A DNA stretch of 64,000 nucleotides from Serinicoccus profundi (GCF_008001015.1 NZ_CP042862.1:1426001-1490000); one strand, 5' to 3'; counted from the first letter of the stretch, positions 34,683 to 46,598 are shown. Numbers and translations are program-made. Notes: generated by a model from the sequence alone, not told the origin.

Positions 34683-35398
34683 TGACCGCGCCCGGCACCC
34701 CCACGGGGTCTGAGGGCTCCGCAGCGCCCGAGGGCCACCTCGTCGCCTCCGCGCAGGAGACGGTCGAGCAGGTCATCCGTCGACGGATCAGCGACGCGCT
34801 GGGCGGGTGGTACGGCTCCCTGGAGACGGCGCTGCCGACCGTGGCCTTCGTCGCGACGTGGCTCATCACCGATGCGGTGCGCCCGGCGGTCATCGCGGCG
34901 GCGGGCCTGCTCGTGGTCCTGACCGTGGTGCGCGGCTTCGTCGGCGGGTCGTGGCGGTTCATCGGCTCCGCGGTCTTCGCCACGGCGATCGCCGCCTTCT
35001 TCGCGCTGCGCTCGGGCGAGGCGCAGGACGCCTTCCTCCCGGGGATCGTCGTGAGCGGGGCGTATGGCGTGGCAGCCCTCGTGAGCATCCTCGCCCGGTG
35101 GCCGCTGGTCGGCTTCATCGTCGCCGTCGGCGACCCGGACTTCGCCGAGCGGCCCACCGCGTGGCGACGTGACGCTGGCCTGGTGGCCGTGTGCTCACGG
35201 CTGACCTGGGTCCTCGTCGGGCTCTTCGCGCTGCGGGTCGCCGTCATGCTCCCGCTCTACCTCGCGGGGGAGGTGGCCTGGCTCGGCGTGACGAAGATCG
35301 CGCTGAGCTGGCCGGCCTACCTGGTGGCGGTGCTCATCATGGGGGCGATGCTGGCCACCGGCCGGACCCCCAGCGAGAACGCCGCCGTCGACCGGTGA
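34682..35398 (+). CDS. DUF3159 membrane protein
   Basis: Predicted membrane protein of 238 residues with about five or six hydrophobic segments (LPTVAFVATWLITDAV near 51, AVIAAAGLLVVLTVV near 69, and LVGFIVAVGDP near 140). The conserved actinobacterial DUF3159 family has no assigned role. It is coupled to both neighbours: TGATG with DUF3710 and a GTGA overlap with the RNA methyltransferase. In Mycobacterium an OB-fold gene sits between DUF3710 and DUF3159 and two Trk genes follow; neither is present here. Confidence 0.85.
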   Translation: MTAPGTPTGSEGSAAPEGHLVASAQETVEQVIRRRISDALGGWYGSLETALPTVAFVATWLITDAVRPAVIAAAGLLVVLTVVRGFVGGSWRFIGSAVFATAIAAFFALRSGEAQDAFLPGIVVSGAYGVAALVSILARWPLVGFIVAVGDPDFAERPTAWRRDAGLVAVCSRLTWVLVGLFALRVAVMLPLYLAGEVAWLGVTKIALSWPAYLVAVLIMGAMLATGRTPSENAAVDR

Positions 35399-36816
35399 CC
35401 ACGTCCCCGACCCCGCCCCGGCCCGGTGACCGGCTCGACCTCGACGTCGGTCCGGTCGCGCACGGGGGTCACTGCGTGGCGCGCGTCGGCGACGAGCCTG
35501 CGGGTCAGGTCGTCTTCGTCCGGCACGCGCTGCCCGGCGAGCGCGTGAGCGTGGTCGTCACCGGCACCGGGGGAGGTGGACGCTTCCTGCGGGCCGACGC
35601 GGTCGAGGTCCACCGGGCCGCCGCCGGGCGCGTGGAGGCCCCGTGCCCGTTCGCGGGGCCGGGACGGTGCGGCGGCTGCGACTGGCAGCATGCCGACCTC
35701 TCGACCCAGCGCCGGCTCAAGGCCGACGTCGTCCTGGAGCAGCTGCTGCGGGTCGGTGGGTGCTCACCGGAGGAGATCGAGCGGGCCACCGGGCCGGACG
35801 GCGTGGTGTGCGAGGCCCTGCCGGGCGACGAGGACGGGCTGCGCTGGCGTACCCGGGTGGAGGTGGCGCTCGCCCCCGACCCGCACGGGCAGGGTCAGGC
35901 CGCCGGGCTGCGCGCCCACCGCTCGCACCGCGTCGTCCCCGTTAACGACTGCCTCATCGCCGCACCCGGTGTGGTCGGCACCGGGGTCTTCGCCGACCCG
36001 CAGCGGTGGGTCGACGAGGCGCAGTCCCGGACCCGAGAGGGCCGACGCGCGCCGCGGGTGAGCGCCCTCGACGTGGTCGCCCCCGGAGTGGGGGAGCCCG
36101 TCGTCGTGCCGCTCGAGACGGCCGGCGCCGACCACCCCGGCACGGGTCGCGGGCGCCGACGGGCCCCGCGCCGTGGCACGCGGAGCACACCCCGGCCGCT
36201 CGGCCCCGTGCCGCAGGTCGTCGAGCGGGTCGACGGCCACGACTTCGCCGTCTCGGCCCGTGGCTTCTGGCAGGTCCACCCCGGCGCCGCGCAGGAGTTC
36301 ACCGCGCAGGTGCAGCAGTGGCTCGACCCGCAGCCCGGCGACACCGTCCTGGACCTGTATGCCGGTGTCGGGCTCTTCGCGGTGCCGCTCGCCGAGGCCG
36401 TGGGAGAGGCTGGGAGGGTGCTCGCCGTCGAGGCGGACCCCGTGGCGGCCGAGGCGGCGACCCGTCACCTGGCTCCGTACCCGTGGGCGCAGGCCACGGC
36501 CCAGCGTACGGAGGACGCGCTCGCCGGGCTCGTCGAGGTCGGGAGGGCCGCCGACCTCGTCGTCCTCGACCCGCCGCGCAGCGGTGCCGGGGCTGAGGTC
36601 ATCCGGTCGCTGGCCGCGCTCGGCCCCCGGGCCGTGGTCTACGTCGCATGCGACCCGGCAGCCCTGGCCCGCGACCTCGCGACCGCGAGGCAGGAAGGCG
36701 TGCGCCTCGACTCCTTGCGCGTGCTCGACGCCTTCCCCATGACCCACCACGTCGAGTGCCTGGCGCTCCTGCGCCCGACCGACGCCCCGACGTCCTTGCC
36801 CATCGCCACGACCTGA
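35395..36816 (+). CDS. TrmA/RlmCD-type class I SAM-dependent RNA m5U methyltransferase
   Basis: Likely methylates C5 of a uridine in rRNA or tRNA. The 473-residue product has an N-terminal TRAM-like OB domain (about 10-70), iron-sulfur cysteines CPFAGPGRCGGCDWQ near 83-96 with a further NDCL near 182, the SAM site LDLYAGVGLFAVPLAE near 317, then VVLDPPRSGAG near 389 and the catalytic Cys in VYVACDPAALARDL near 415. A Pro/Arg-rich insert of about 30 residues lies near 245-265. The GTG start overlaps DUF3159 by 4 bp. Which RNA position is modified cannot be told. Confidence 0.88.
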   Translation: MTTSPTPPRPGDRLDLDVGPVAHGGHCVARVGDEPAGQVVFVRHALPGERVSVVVTGTGGGGRFLRADAVEVHRAAAGRVEAPCPFAGPGRCGGCDWQHADLSTQRRLKADVVLEQLLRVGGCSPEEIERATGPDGVVCEALPGDEDGLRWRTRVEVALAPDPHGQGQAAGLRAHRSHRVVPVNDCLIAAPGVVGTGVFADPQRWVDEAQSRTREGRRAPRVSALDVVAPGVGEPVVVPLETAGADHPGTGRGRRRAPRRGTRSTPRPLGPVPQVVERVDGHDFAVSARGFWQVHPGAAQEFTAQVQQWLDPQPGDTVLDLYAGVGLFAVPLAEAVGEAGRVLAVEADPVAAEAATRHLAPYPWAQATAQRTEDALAGLVEVGRAADLVVLDPPRSGAGAEVIRSLAALGPRAVVYVACDPAALARDLATARQEGVRLDSLRVLDAFPMTHHVECLALLRPTDAPTSLPIATT

Positions 36817-36827
36817 GGGAGTCCACC

Positions 36828-38408
36828 GTGCCCGACCTGGACCAGCAGCTGGAGTTCGGGATCTTCCCGAGCCCGTCCGCCGCCCGCATCCCCGAGCTGC
36901 TCGGGGTGGTGCAGGTCGCCGAGGTCGAGGGCCTGGACCTGGTGTCGGTGCAGGACCACCCCTACCAGGACGGCTTCCTCGACACCTGGACCCTGCTGTC
37001 GGTGCTCGGGGCGCGCACCACGACCATCCGACTCGCGCCCAACGTCGCCAGCCTCCCGCTGCGCCCGCCGGTGGTGCTGGCCAAGGCGGCCGCCTCGCTC
37101 GACCTGCTCACCGACGGCCGGGTGGAGCTCGGCCTGGGGGCGGGGGCCTTCTGGGACGCCATCGTCGCGGCCGGTGGCCCGCGGCGGACCCCCGGTGAGG
37201 CGGTCGACGCGCTGACCGAGGCGGTGGAGCTCATCAAGGCCTTCTGGGCCGGGGGGACGCTGCGCTTCCGCGGCGAGCACTACCAGGCGCACGGCCTGCA
37301 CGCCGGCCCGGTGCCGGCGCACAACATCCCGATCTGGCTGGGGGCGTACAAGCCACGGATGCTGCGGCTCACCGGCCGCCTCGCCGACGCCTGGGTCCCG
37401 AGCATGGGGTATGCCGACCCGCCCGATCTCGCCGCGCTCGCGGCCGTCGTGGACGAGGCGGCGCTCGCGGCGGGGCGCCCGCCCGCGGCGGTGCGGCGCA
37501 TCTACAACATCAACGGCCGCTTCGGCGGCGGCAGCGGCTTCCTCCAGGGCAGTCCCGCCCAGTGGGCCGAGCAGCTCGCCGAGCTCAGCCTTAGCGTCGG
37601 GATGACCACCTACATCCTCGGCACCGACGACCCGGGCGTCGTGCGGCGGTATGCCGCCGAGGTCGCCCCCGCGACGCGGGAGCTGGTCCAGGCCGAGCGG
37701 GCCCGGCGTGCGACGGCGCCGCACGAGGGGACGGCCGACGCCGCCCCGACCGCCCCCGAGCCCGACGCCGGGGGATCGGTGAGCGTCCGCGGGTCGGCGG
37801 GGGCACGGCATACCGTCGAGCCGACGCCGGACGACGGCACCCGCCTCTCGCCGACCATGCCCTGGGACGAGCCAAGCCGGCCGGTCGGCCCCGACGGCGA
37901 GGCCGGGCCGCACCCGGAGCAGGCCCAGCACCTCAAGGACATCCACGACGGGCTGCGCGACGAGCTGCAGCAGGTGCGCGACGTGCTGGAGCAGGTGCGC
38001 CGCGGCCACGTGAGCGTCGGCGCGGCCCGGTCGGTCATCAACACCATGACGATGCGGCAGAACAACTGGACCCTCGGCGCCTACTGCGAGTCCTACTGCC
38101 GCATCGTGACCGGGCACCACACCCTCGAGGACCGCAGCGTCTTCCCCCACCTGCGTCACTCCGAGCCGGGGCTGGAGCCGGTGCTGGACCGGCTGGAGGA
38201 GGAGCACCAGGTGATCCACGACGTGCTCGAGGAGTTCGACCGGGCCCTGGTGCGGCTGGTGACCGAGGACGGCACCGGGCGCAGGGGAGAGGCGGTGCTC
38301 GACGGCGTGCAGGAGTCCCTCGACCTGCTCACCGACACCCTCCTGTCCCATCTGGCCTACGAGGAGCGGGAGCTCATCGGGCCGTTGAGCCGCCACGGGC
38401 TCTCCTGA
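36828..38408 (+). CDS. Luciferase-like (LLM) flavin oxidoreductase fused to a hemerythrin domain
   Basis: Two-domain protein of 526 residues. The N-terminal part (about 8-285) is a bacterial-luciferase-like TIM barrel of the F420/FMN group: FGIFPSPSAARIP near 8, LVSVQDHPYQ near 37, LAPNVASLPLRPPVVLAKAA near 66, RVELGLGAGAF near 100 and IPIWLGAYKPRMLRL near 167. A Pro/Asp-rich linker spans about 286-365. The C-terminal part (367-525) has the diiron hemerythrin pattern: IHDGLRDEL, then GHHTLEDRSVFPHL, EEEHQVIHDVL, and HLAYEERELIGPL. GAGGGAG precedes the GTG start by 5 bp. The fusion suggests oxygen or redox sensing tied to a flavin-dependent oxidation. Confidence 0.87.
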   Translation: MPDLDQQLEFGIFPSPSAARIPELLGVVQVAEVEGLDLVSVQDHPYQDGFLDTWTLLSVLGARTTTIRLAPNVASLPLRPPVVLAKAAASLDLLTDGRVELGLGAGAFWDAIVAAGGPRRTPGEAVDALTEAVELIKAFWAGGTLRFRGEHYQAHGLHAGPVPAHNIPIWLGAYKPRMLRLTGRLADAWVPSMGYADPPDLAALAAVVDEAALAAGRPPAAVRRIYNINGRFGGGSGFLQGSPAQWAEQLAELSLSVGMTTYILGTDDPGVVRRYAAEVAPATRELVQAERARRATAPHEGTADAAPTAPEPDAGGSVSVRGSAGARHTVEPTPDDGTRLSPTMPWDEPSRPVGPDGEAGPHPEQAQHLKDIHDGLRDELQQVRDVLEQVRRGHVSVGAARSVINTMTMRQNNWTLGAYCESYCRIVTGHHTLEDRSVFPHLRHSEPGLEPVLDRLEEEHQVIHDVLEEFDRALVRLVTEDGTGRRGEAVLDGVQESLDLLTDTLLSHLAYEERELIGPLSRHGLS

Positions 38409-38525
38409 GAGCGGCCACCGCGGCACGCTCGGCCGCCGCCCCCACCTGACGTGGCGGCGGGCGGTGCGGCAGGATGGGGACCCCGGGTGCGGCGCGTCCC
38501 GTTGCGTCCGGCACCGACGGTGAGA

Positions 38526-38543
38526 TATCTTGATGTCAAGATA
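38526..38543. promoter_or_regulatory. 18-bp perfect palindrome in the aconitase promoter region
   Basis: TATCTTGA-TG-TCAAGATA is an inverted repeat with 8-bp perfect arms and a 2-bp centre, 30 bp before the acnA start. It is markedly AT-rich for this genome and runs into an AT-rich stretch (AAATAG) that may be the -10 region, so a bound protein would block transcription. Size and symmetry fit a MarR-type dimer site; TamR of Streptomyces is a MarR-family regulator of aconitase. Confidence 0.75.
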
Positions 38544-38572
38544 AATAGCCAGCCAGCGAAGGAGCGACCACG

Positions 38573-41404
<2,832 letters not shown>

Positions 41405-41433
41405 GCCACGCAGCCAGCACGGCAGCACCCGCA

Positions 41434-41470
41434 CGGCGCCCGCCGGACCACCTCGGTCCGGCGGGCGCCG
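41434..41470 (+). terminator. Intrinsic-type terminator after acnA
   Basis: CGGCGCCCGCCGGACC (41434-41449) pairs perfectly with GGTCCGGCGGGCGCCG (41455-41470) around a 5-base loop. It starts 30 bp after the stop. No U-tract, but the 16-bp GC stem is strong. Confidence 0.8.
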
Positions 41471-41502
41471 TCGTCGTGCGTGCACACGGGTGGAGGGAGG
41501 AG

Positions 41503-41521
41503 TATGCTAGGTGACGCGTCA
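41503..41521 (+). promoter_or_regulatory. Promoter and small palindrome upstream of the VOC dioxygenase gene
   Basis: TATGCT (41503-41508) is a likely -10 box. The perfect palindrome TGACGCGTCA (41512-41521) lies over the expected transcript start, a position suited to an operator. A ribosome site TTGAGGAG follows before the ATG at 41540. Confidence 0.5.
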
Positions 41522-41539
41522 TACAGTTGAGGAGCCCGC

Positions 41540-42418
41540 ATGACCACCACCCAGCCCGACCGCCTCGCCGCCGACACCGCGATGGGTCCGGTGACGCTCG
41601 AGGTCGCGGACCTGGATGGGCTGCGCGACTTCTACCGTGACGCGGTGACGTTGGCGGTGCTGAGCGAGGACGGGCCGGTCGTGACGCTCGGGCGCGGGAC
41701 CACCCCGATCGTGATCCTGCGTCACCGGCCCGAGCTGCGGCATGCGTCGCCGGGCTCGGCCGGGCTGTTCCACACCGCCATCCTCTTCCCGACCCAGACC
41801 GAGCTGGCGGTGGCGGTGGCCGCCATGGGCGCGGCGCGCGCCCCCTACGTCGGCAGCGCCGACCACCTGGTCAGCCAGGCGTTCTACTTCGAGGACCCCG
41901 AGGGCAACGGGATCGAGCTCTACTGGGACCGCGACCGCACGCAGTGGAGCTGGGTGCACGGCCGGGTGGAGATGGACAACCGGTTCCTCGACGCCGGGGC
42001 GTTCCTGCGCGAGCACCTCGACCCGCAGGCGCAGGAGCGACCGCAGGACGGCGAGGCCGCCGTGGGGCACGTGCACCTGTCGGTGGGGGACGTGGCCAGC
42101 GCCAAGGAGTTCTACGTCGAGCGGCTCGGCTTCGACACCACGAGCGAGTGGAACGGCCAGGCGCTCTTCGTCTCCGCCGGTGGCTACCACCACCACATGG
42201 CGATGAACGTCTGGCGCAGTCGCGGCGCCGGCCGACGGTTCCCGACCCTCGGCCTCGGGCAGGTCGACATCGTGCTGCCGAGCAGCGACGACGTGGGTGA
42301 GCTGGGGGAGCGGATGCGTCACTTCGGGGTGCGCGGCGCCGACGACGGGCGCAGCGTCACCTTCGAGGACCCGTGGGCCAACACCATCCGGGTCGTCGCC
42401 GAGGGTGCGGCTAGCTGA
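41540..42418 (+). CDS. Two-domain VOC protein, CatE-type catechol 2,3-dioxygenase-like
   Basis: Predicted extradiol dioxygenase-like protein of 292 residues with two VOC repeats. The first (about 15-130) ends in YFEDPEGNGIELYWDRD; the second (about 175-285) starts VGHVHLSVGDVASAKEFYVE and contains YHHHMAMNVW near 216. The His, His and Glu positions expected for a metal site are visible. BLAST-type annotation would be CatE or glyoxalase; in relatives such genes answer to quinone or catechol stress. GAGGAG ribosome site. Its 3' end overlaps the convergent ppk2 gene by 8 bp. Confidence 0.83.
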   Translation: MTTTQPDRLAADTAMGPVTLEVADLDGLRDFYRDAVTLAVLSEDGPVVTLGRGTTPIVILRHRPELRHASPGSAGLFHTAILFPTQTELAVAVAAMGAARAPYVGSADHLVSQAFYFEDPEGNGIELYWDRDRTQWSWVHGRVEMDNRFLDAGAFLREHLDPQAQERPQDGEAAVGHVHLSVGDVASAKEFYVERLGFDTTSEWNGQALFVSAGGYHHHMAMNVWRSRGAGRRFPTLGLGQVDIVLPSSDDVGELGERMRHFGVRGADDGRSVTFEDPWANTIRVVAEGAAS

Positions 42419-43307
42419 CACCCTTCGGACGAGGACGCTCGACCGGCTTGCCCGCGGCCGCGGCGACGGCTGCGGCGTGGTCGGGCACCGGCAGCTGGAG
42501 GCGCCGGTCGGTGCGCTGGTAGCCCGTCGAGGACGGGCGGCGGGGCATCGTCAGCTCGGTCTGCTCGACGGCGGCATAGGGGATCGAGGACAGCAGGTGG
42601 GCGATCATGTTGATCCGCGCGGAGCGCTTGTCGTCGGAGGCCACGACATTCCACCTCGCCTCGGGGGTGTCAGTGTGGACGAACATCTCGTCCTTGGCCC
42701 GGCTGTAGTCCTCCCAGCGGGTGAGTGACTCGAGGTCGGTGGGGGAGAGCTTCCAGCGGCGCATGGGGTCCTCCATCCGGGACCGGAAGCGGCGCTCCTG
42801 CTCGTCGTCGGAGACCGAGAACCAGTACTTGCGCAGCAGGATCCCGTCGTCCATGAGCATCCGCTCGAAGATCGGGGTCTGCTGCAGCCACCGTCGGTGC
42901 TCCTCGGGGGTGCAGTAGCCCATGACCCGCTCGACCCCGCCGCGGTTGTACCAGGACCGGTCGAAGAGGCGGATCTCGCCGGCCGCCGGGAGGTGCTCGA
43001 CATACCGCTGGAAGTACCACTGCGTCTTCTGCCGCTCGGTCGGCGTCGGCAGCGCGACGATCTGCGCCTGCCGGGGGGAGAGGTACTCGGTGACCCGCTT
43101 GATCGCGCCGCCCTTGCCGGCGGCGTCCCGGCCCTCGAAGACCACGACGAGGCGGTGCCCGGTCTCCTTGATCCAGGTCTGCAGCTCGACCAGCTGCTCC
43201 TGCAGTCTCAGCAGCTCGGCCTCGTAGATCTTCTTGTCCAGGCGCGGCACCCGGCCGCCGGAGGACGCCGAGGTCGTGCTCTTCTTCCCACCCGTGGATG
43301 TGGCCAT
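42411..43307 (-). CDS. ppk2: Polyphosphate kinase 2
   Basis: PPK2 transfers phosphate between polyphosphate and nucleotides, most often making GTP/ATP from NDP. The 298-residue product has Walker A FEGRDAAGKGG near 58-68, Walker B in LFDRSWYNRGGVERVMG near 113-129, and the lid helix with WKLSPTDLESLTRWEDY near 185. The single-domain layout fits class I (NDP-phosphorylating) PPK2. The first 20 residues are Ser/Thr/Gly-rich. CACGAT 6 bp before the ATG is a weak leaderless -10. Divergent from the next gene with 88 bp between starts. Confidence 0.92.
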   Translation of the reverse strand: MATSTGGKKSTTSASSGGRVPRLDKKIYEAELLRLQEQLVELQTWIKETGHRLVVVFEGRDAAGKGGAIKRVTEYLSPRQAQIVALPTPTERQKTQWYFQRYVEHLPAAGEIRLFDRSWYNRGGVERVMGYCTPEEHRRWLQQTPIFERMLMDDGILLRKYWFSVSDDEQERRFRSRMEDPMRRWKLSPTDLESLTRWEDYSRAKDEMFVHTDTPEARWNVVASDDKRSARINMIAHLLSSIPYAAVEQTELTMPRRPSSTGYQRTDRRLQLPVPDHAAAVAAAAGKPVERPRPKGVS

Positions 43308-43382
43308 GGGGTCATCGTGCCAGTACGACGCTCGGTAGGGGAAGGGTCGGACGGCGCGGTCCCGCCAGAGGTCCCCGAGTCG

Positions 43383-43388
43383 TACACT
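43383..43388 (+). promoter_or_regulatory. -10 box TACACT, leaderless promoter
   Basis: TACACT ends 7 bp before the ATG at 43396; a second T-rich stretch follows to the start, without any ribosome site. Confidence 0.55.
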
Positions 43389-43395
43389 TGTTCGT

Positions 43396-43755
43396 ATGCA
43401 GAGCGGACCCCCAGGCTGGCCCGACCGGGTGCCCCCGGCCGGGGTGCCGGGGTGGGAGCAGGCGGCGGTGTCCTGGCTGCTCGACCAGTGCCCGGCCGAC
43501 TACCGGGCGTATGCCGCGTGGCGCCGGCACCCCGCGGCGCTCGCCTGGGTCGCCACCCGCCACCTGGAGGCCCAGCTGCAGGCGATGCGCGGCGCGTGGC
43601 GCGACGTGCGACCCGAGCTCGGTCCGTCGCTGCCACCCGGCAGCCTCGGCGACGTGCTGGAGTCGCTGGCCCGGGAGGGGCTGCGGCTGCGGGCCAACCA
43701 CCGGGCCGCGGGGCTGCTGCTCGAGGCGCTGCGGCTGCGGGCCCCCATCGCGTGA
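43396..43755 (+). CDS. Conserved hypothetical actinobacterial protein
   Basis: Small soluble protein of 119 residues, mostly helical, rich in Ala, Arg, Leu and Trp (AAVSWLLDQCPADYRAYAAW near 23-42; HLEAQLQAMRGAWRDVRPEL near 56-75). No domain recognised; I have seen similar unnamed proteins in actinobacteria. Leaderless-type promoter directly upstream. It lies 22 bp before the PhzF-like gene and probably shares its transcript. Confidence 0.65.
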   Translation: MQSGPPGWPDRVPPAGVPGWEQAAVSWLLDQCPADYRAYAAWRRHPAALAWVATRHLEAQLQAMRGAWRDVRPELGPSLPPGSLGDVLESLAREGLRLRANHRAAGLLLEALRLRAPIA

Positions 43756-43777
43756 GCCGAGTCGTGAGCATCACCGG

Positions 43778-44593
43778 ATGACGCACCGGTTCAGCCAGCT
43801 CGACGTCTTCTCCTCCCGGTTGGGCGACGGCAACCCCCTCGCGGTGGTGCTGGGTGCCGATGACCTCGACCCGGAGGCGATGCAGCGCTTCGCGGCCTGG
43901 ACCGACCTGTCGGAGACGACCTTCCTCCTCGAGCCGACCGACCCCGGCGCCGACTACCGGGTCCGGATCTTCACCCCGGCGACCGAGCTGCCCTTCGCCG
44001 GGCATCCCACGCTGGGCAGCTGCACGGCCTGGCTCGAGGCCGGCGGCACACCCCGGGGCGCCGACCGCATCGTGCAGGAGTGCGGCCTCGGTCTGGTCGA
44101 GCTGCGCCGCACCGGCGACATCCTGGCCTTCGCCGCCCCGCCGCTGCTGCGCTCGGGGCCGGTCGACCCCGCGCTGGCCGCGCACGTCGCCGGCGTCCTC
44201 GGCCAGGAGCCGGTGTCGCTGGCCTGGGGCGACAACGGGCCCGGCTGGGTCGTGGCCGAGCTGCCCTCCGGTGACGCGGTGCGGTCGCTCGTGCCGCAGT
44301 TCCCGCCCGGTGACCAGCTCGACCTCGGGGTCTTCGGCGCCGACGCGGAGGGATATGAGGTGCGCGCCTTCTTCCCCGACGCCACCGGGCGCCGGGAGGA
44401 CCCGGTGACGGGCAGCCTCAACGCGGCGGTCGCGATGATCCTCGCCGAGCGCGACCCGGGCTGGACACGGTATGCCGCGACCCAGGGCACCGTCATCGGT
44501 CGTCACGGCCGGATCGAGGTCGAGCGCGAGGGCGACACGCTCTGGATCGGCGGCCGGGTCGTGCCGGCCATCACCGGCACCGTCGAGCTCTGA
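43778..44593 (+). CDS. PhzF-family isomerase
   Basis: Diaminopimelate-epimerase-fold protein of 271 residues. Family motifs: [18 protein letters not shown] near 6-23, SETTFLLEP near 46 with the catalytic Glu, [20 protein letters not shown] near 70-89 and [13 protein letters not shown] near 208-220. PhzF itself isomerises a phenazine precursor, but most relatives, including this one, have no phenazine genes nearby and unknown substrates. It follows the small hypothetical gene by 22 bp and is read towards dxs. The ATG at 43778 lacks a clear Shine-Dalgarno. Confidence 0.87.
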   Translation: MTHRFSQLDVFSSRLGDGNPLAVVLGADDLDPEAMQRFAAWTDLSETTFLLEPTDPGADYRVRIFTPATELPFAGHPTLGSCTAWLEAGGTPRGADRIVQECGLGLVELRRTGDILAFAAPPLLRSGPVDPALAAHVAGVLGQEPVSLAWGDNGPGWVVAELPSGDAVRSLVPQFPPGDQLDLGVFGADAEGYEVRAFFPDATGRREDPVTGSLNAAVAMILAERDPGWTRYAATQGTVIGRHGRIEVEREGDTLWIGGRVVPAITGTVEL

Positions 44594-44647
44594 GGCTCCG
44601 ACCGTGGGGCGAACCCGGCCACCGGCGTTCTCCCAGGGAGAGAGGCC

Positions 44648-44653
44648 TAGACT
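44648..44653 (+). promoter_or_regulatory. -10 box TAGACT for dxs
   Basis: TAGACT lies 47 bp before the GTG start, which has its own ribosome site (CCGGAGGA, about 44684-44691), so dxs has a leader of about 40 bases. Confidence 0.5.
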
Positions 44654-44700
44654 TGTCCGGACCCAGACGACGACGCCGCCGAATCCGGAGGACTAGCCCC

Positions 44701-46584
44701 GTGGCCCTGATGCGCACCATCTCCGGACCGGCCGACCTCAAGGCCCTCACACCCTCGCAGGTGCGGACGCTCGCGGAGGAGATCCGGGCATACCTCATCT
44801 CCTCGGTCTCCCAGACCGGCGGCCACCTCGGCCCCAACCTCGGTGTCGTGGAACTCACCCTGGCCCTGCACCGCGTCTTCGACTCCCCGCGCGACACCCT
44901 GCTCTTCGACACCGGGCACATCTCCTACGTCCACAAGCTGCTCACCGGCCGCCACGACCTCTCGACCCTGCGCAAGCAGGGCGGGCTGTCCGGCTACCCC
45001 AGCCGGGCCGAGTCCGACCACGACGTCGTGGAGAACTCCCACGCCAGCTCCTCGCTGTCCTGGGCGATCGGCATCGCCAGCGGACGCAAGCTGCGGGGGG
45101 AGGGCGACCGGCACACCGTCGCGGTCATCGGCGACGGTGCCCTCACCGGCGGCATGGTGTGGGAGGCGCTCAACAACATCGCCGACCAGCCCGACCTGCC
45201 GCTCATCATCGTCATCAACGACAACGAGCGGTCCTACGCGCCCACCCGCGGCGGGATGGCCGACTACCTCGCGTCCCTGCGCGCCACCAAGGAGTACGAG
45301 CACATGCTCTCCTGGGGCAAGCGGCAGCTGTCCCGCACGCCGGTGGTGGGCCGTCAGGTCTACGGCACCCTGCACGGGATGAAGAAGGGCCTCAAGGACA
45401 TCGTCAGCCCGCAGGGGATGTTCGAGGACCTGGGGCTGAAGTACCTCGGCCCGGTGGACGGCCACGACGTGGAGGCGATGGAGACCGCCCTGCGCCGGGC
45501 GCACGACTTCGGTGGCGTGGTGCTGGTGCACGCGATCACCGAGAAGGGCCACGGCTACGACCCGGCCACCGCCGACGAGGCCGACCGCTTCCATGCCGTC
45601 GGCCAGATCAACCCCGAGACGGGTCTGCCGCTGGAGGTCTCGGGCCGGTCGTGGACCGATGAGTTCAGCGACGAGCTCGTGCGGCTCGGCAAGGAGCGCG
45701 ACGACATCGTCGCGCTCACCGCCGCGATGCTCATCCCCGTCGGGCTCCAGCCCTTCGCCGAGCGCTTCCCCGAGCGGGTCTTCGACGTCGGCATCGCCGA
45801 GCAGCACGCCGTGGCGATGGCCTCCGGGCTGTCCTTCGCCGGTCTGCACCCGGTGGTCTCGATCTACGCGACCTTCCTCAACCGGGCCTTCGACCAGCTC
45901 CTCATGGACTGCGCGCTGCACGGCCAGGGCGTCACCTTCGTGCTCGACCGGGCCGGGATCACCGGCTCCGACGGCGCGAGCCACAACGGTATGTGGGACC
46001 TCACCCTCGCCGGGATCGTCCCCGGGATCCGGATCGCGGCGCCCCGGGACGGCCAGCAGGTGGCCCGCGCGCTGCGCGAGTCGGTCGACATCGACGACGG
46101 GCCGTCCGTGGTGCGCTTCCCCAAGGGCAGCGTCGGTGCGCCGATCGAGGCGGTGCGCCAGGTCGGCACCCTCGACGTGCTGCGTGACGTCGAGCCCGGC
46201 GCCGACGGCACGGAGCCGGTCGAGGTGCTCCTCGTGGGCGTGGGCTCGATGGCCGACACCGCGCTCCAGGTCGCCGACAAGCTGCACGCCGAGGGTCGGC
46301 GGGTCATGGTCGTCGACCCGCGCTGGCTGCTGCCGGTGAGCGCGGACCTCGTCGACCTCGCCCGCGGCGCGGGCCGGGTGGCCGTCATCGAGGACAACAT
46401 CGTCGGCGGCGGCATCGCCAGCGCGGTGTCCCGGGCGTTCGACGACGCGGGGGTCGACACACCGGTGCACGGCTACGGCATACCCCAGGAGTTCCTGGAC
46501 CACGGCTCGCGCGCCCAGGTGCTGGAGCGGATCGGGCTGACGCCGGACGCCGTGGCGACCTCGCTGTCCGCCAGGCTCGCCTGA
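44701..46584 (+). CDS. dxs: 1-deoxy-D-xylulose-5-phosphate synthase
   Basis: First enzyme of the MEP isoprenoid pathway, joining pyruvate and glyceraldehyde-3-P with thiamine diphosphate. The 627-residue product has [19 protein letters not shown] from about 37, the ThDP motif [19 protein letters not shown] near 142-160, [17 protein letters not shown] near 175, the catalytic Glu in [16 protein letters not shown] near 364, and [10 protein letters not shown] with a C-terminal transketolase domain. GTG at 44701 is preferred over the ATG at 44710 because of the ribosome site spacing. Dxs near acnA is a familiar actinobacterial arrangement. Confidence 0.95.
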   Translation: MALMRTISGPADLKALTPSQVRTLAEEIRAYLISSVSQTGGHLGPNLGVVELTLALHRVFDSPRDTLLFDTGHISYVHKLLTGRHDLSTLRKQGGLSGYPSRAESDHDVVENSHASSSLSWAIGIASGRKLRGEGDRHTVAVIGDGALTGGMVWEALNNIADQPDLPLIIVINDNERSYAPTRGGMADYLASLRATKEYEHMLSWGKRQLSRTPVVGRQVYGTLHGMKKGLKDIVSPQGMFEDLGLKYLGPVDGHDVEAMETALRRAHDFGGVVLVHAITEKGHGYDPATADEADRFHAVGQINPETGLPLEVSGRSWTDEFSDELVRLGKERDDIVALTAAMLIPVGLQPFAERFPERVFDVGIAEQHAVAMASGLSFAGLHPVVSIYATFLNRAFDQLLMDCALHGQGVTFVLDRAGITGSDGASHNGMWDLTLAGIVPGIRIAAPRDGQQVARALRESVDIDDGPSVVRFPKGSVGAPIEAVRQVGTLDVLRDVEPGADGTEPVEVLLVGVGSMADTALQVADKLHAEGRRVMVVDPRWLLPVSADLVDLARGAGRVAVIEDNIVGGGIASAVSRAFDDAGVDTPVHGYGIPQEFLDHGSRAQVLERIGLTPDAVATSLSARLA

Positions 46585-46598
46585 GCGAGGGCGCTCCC

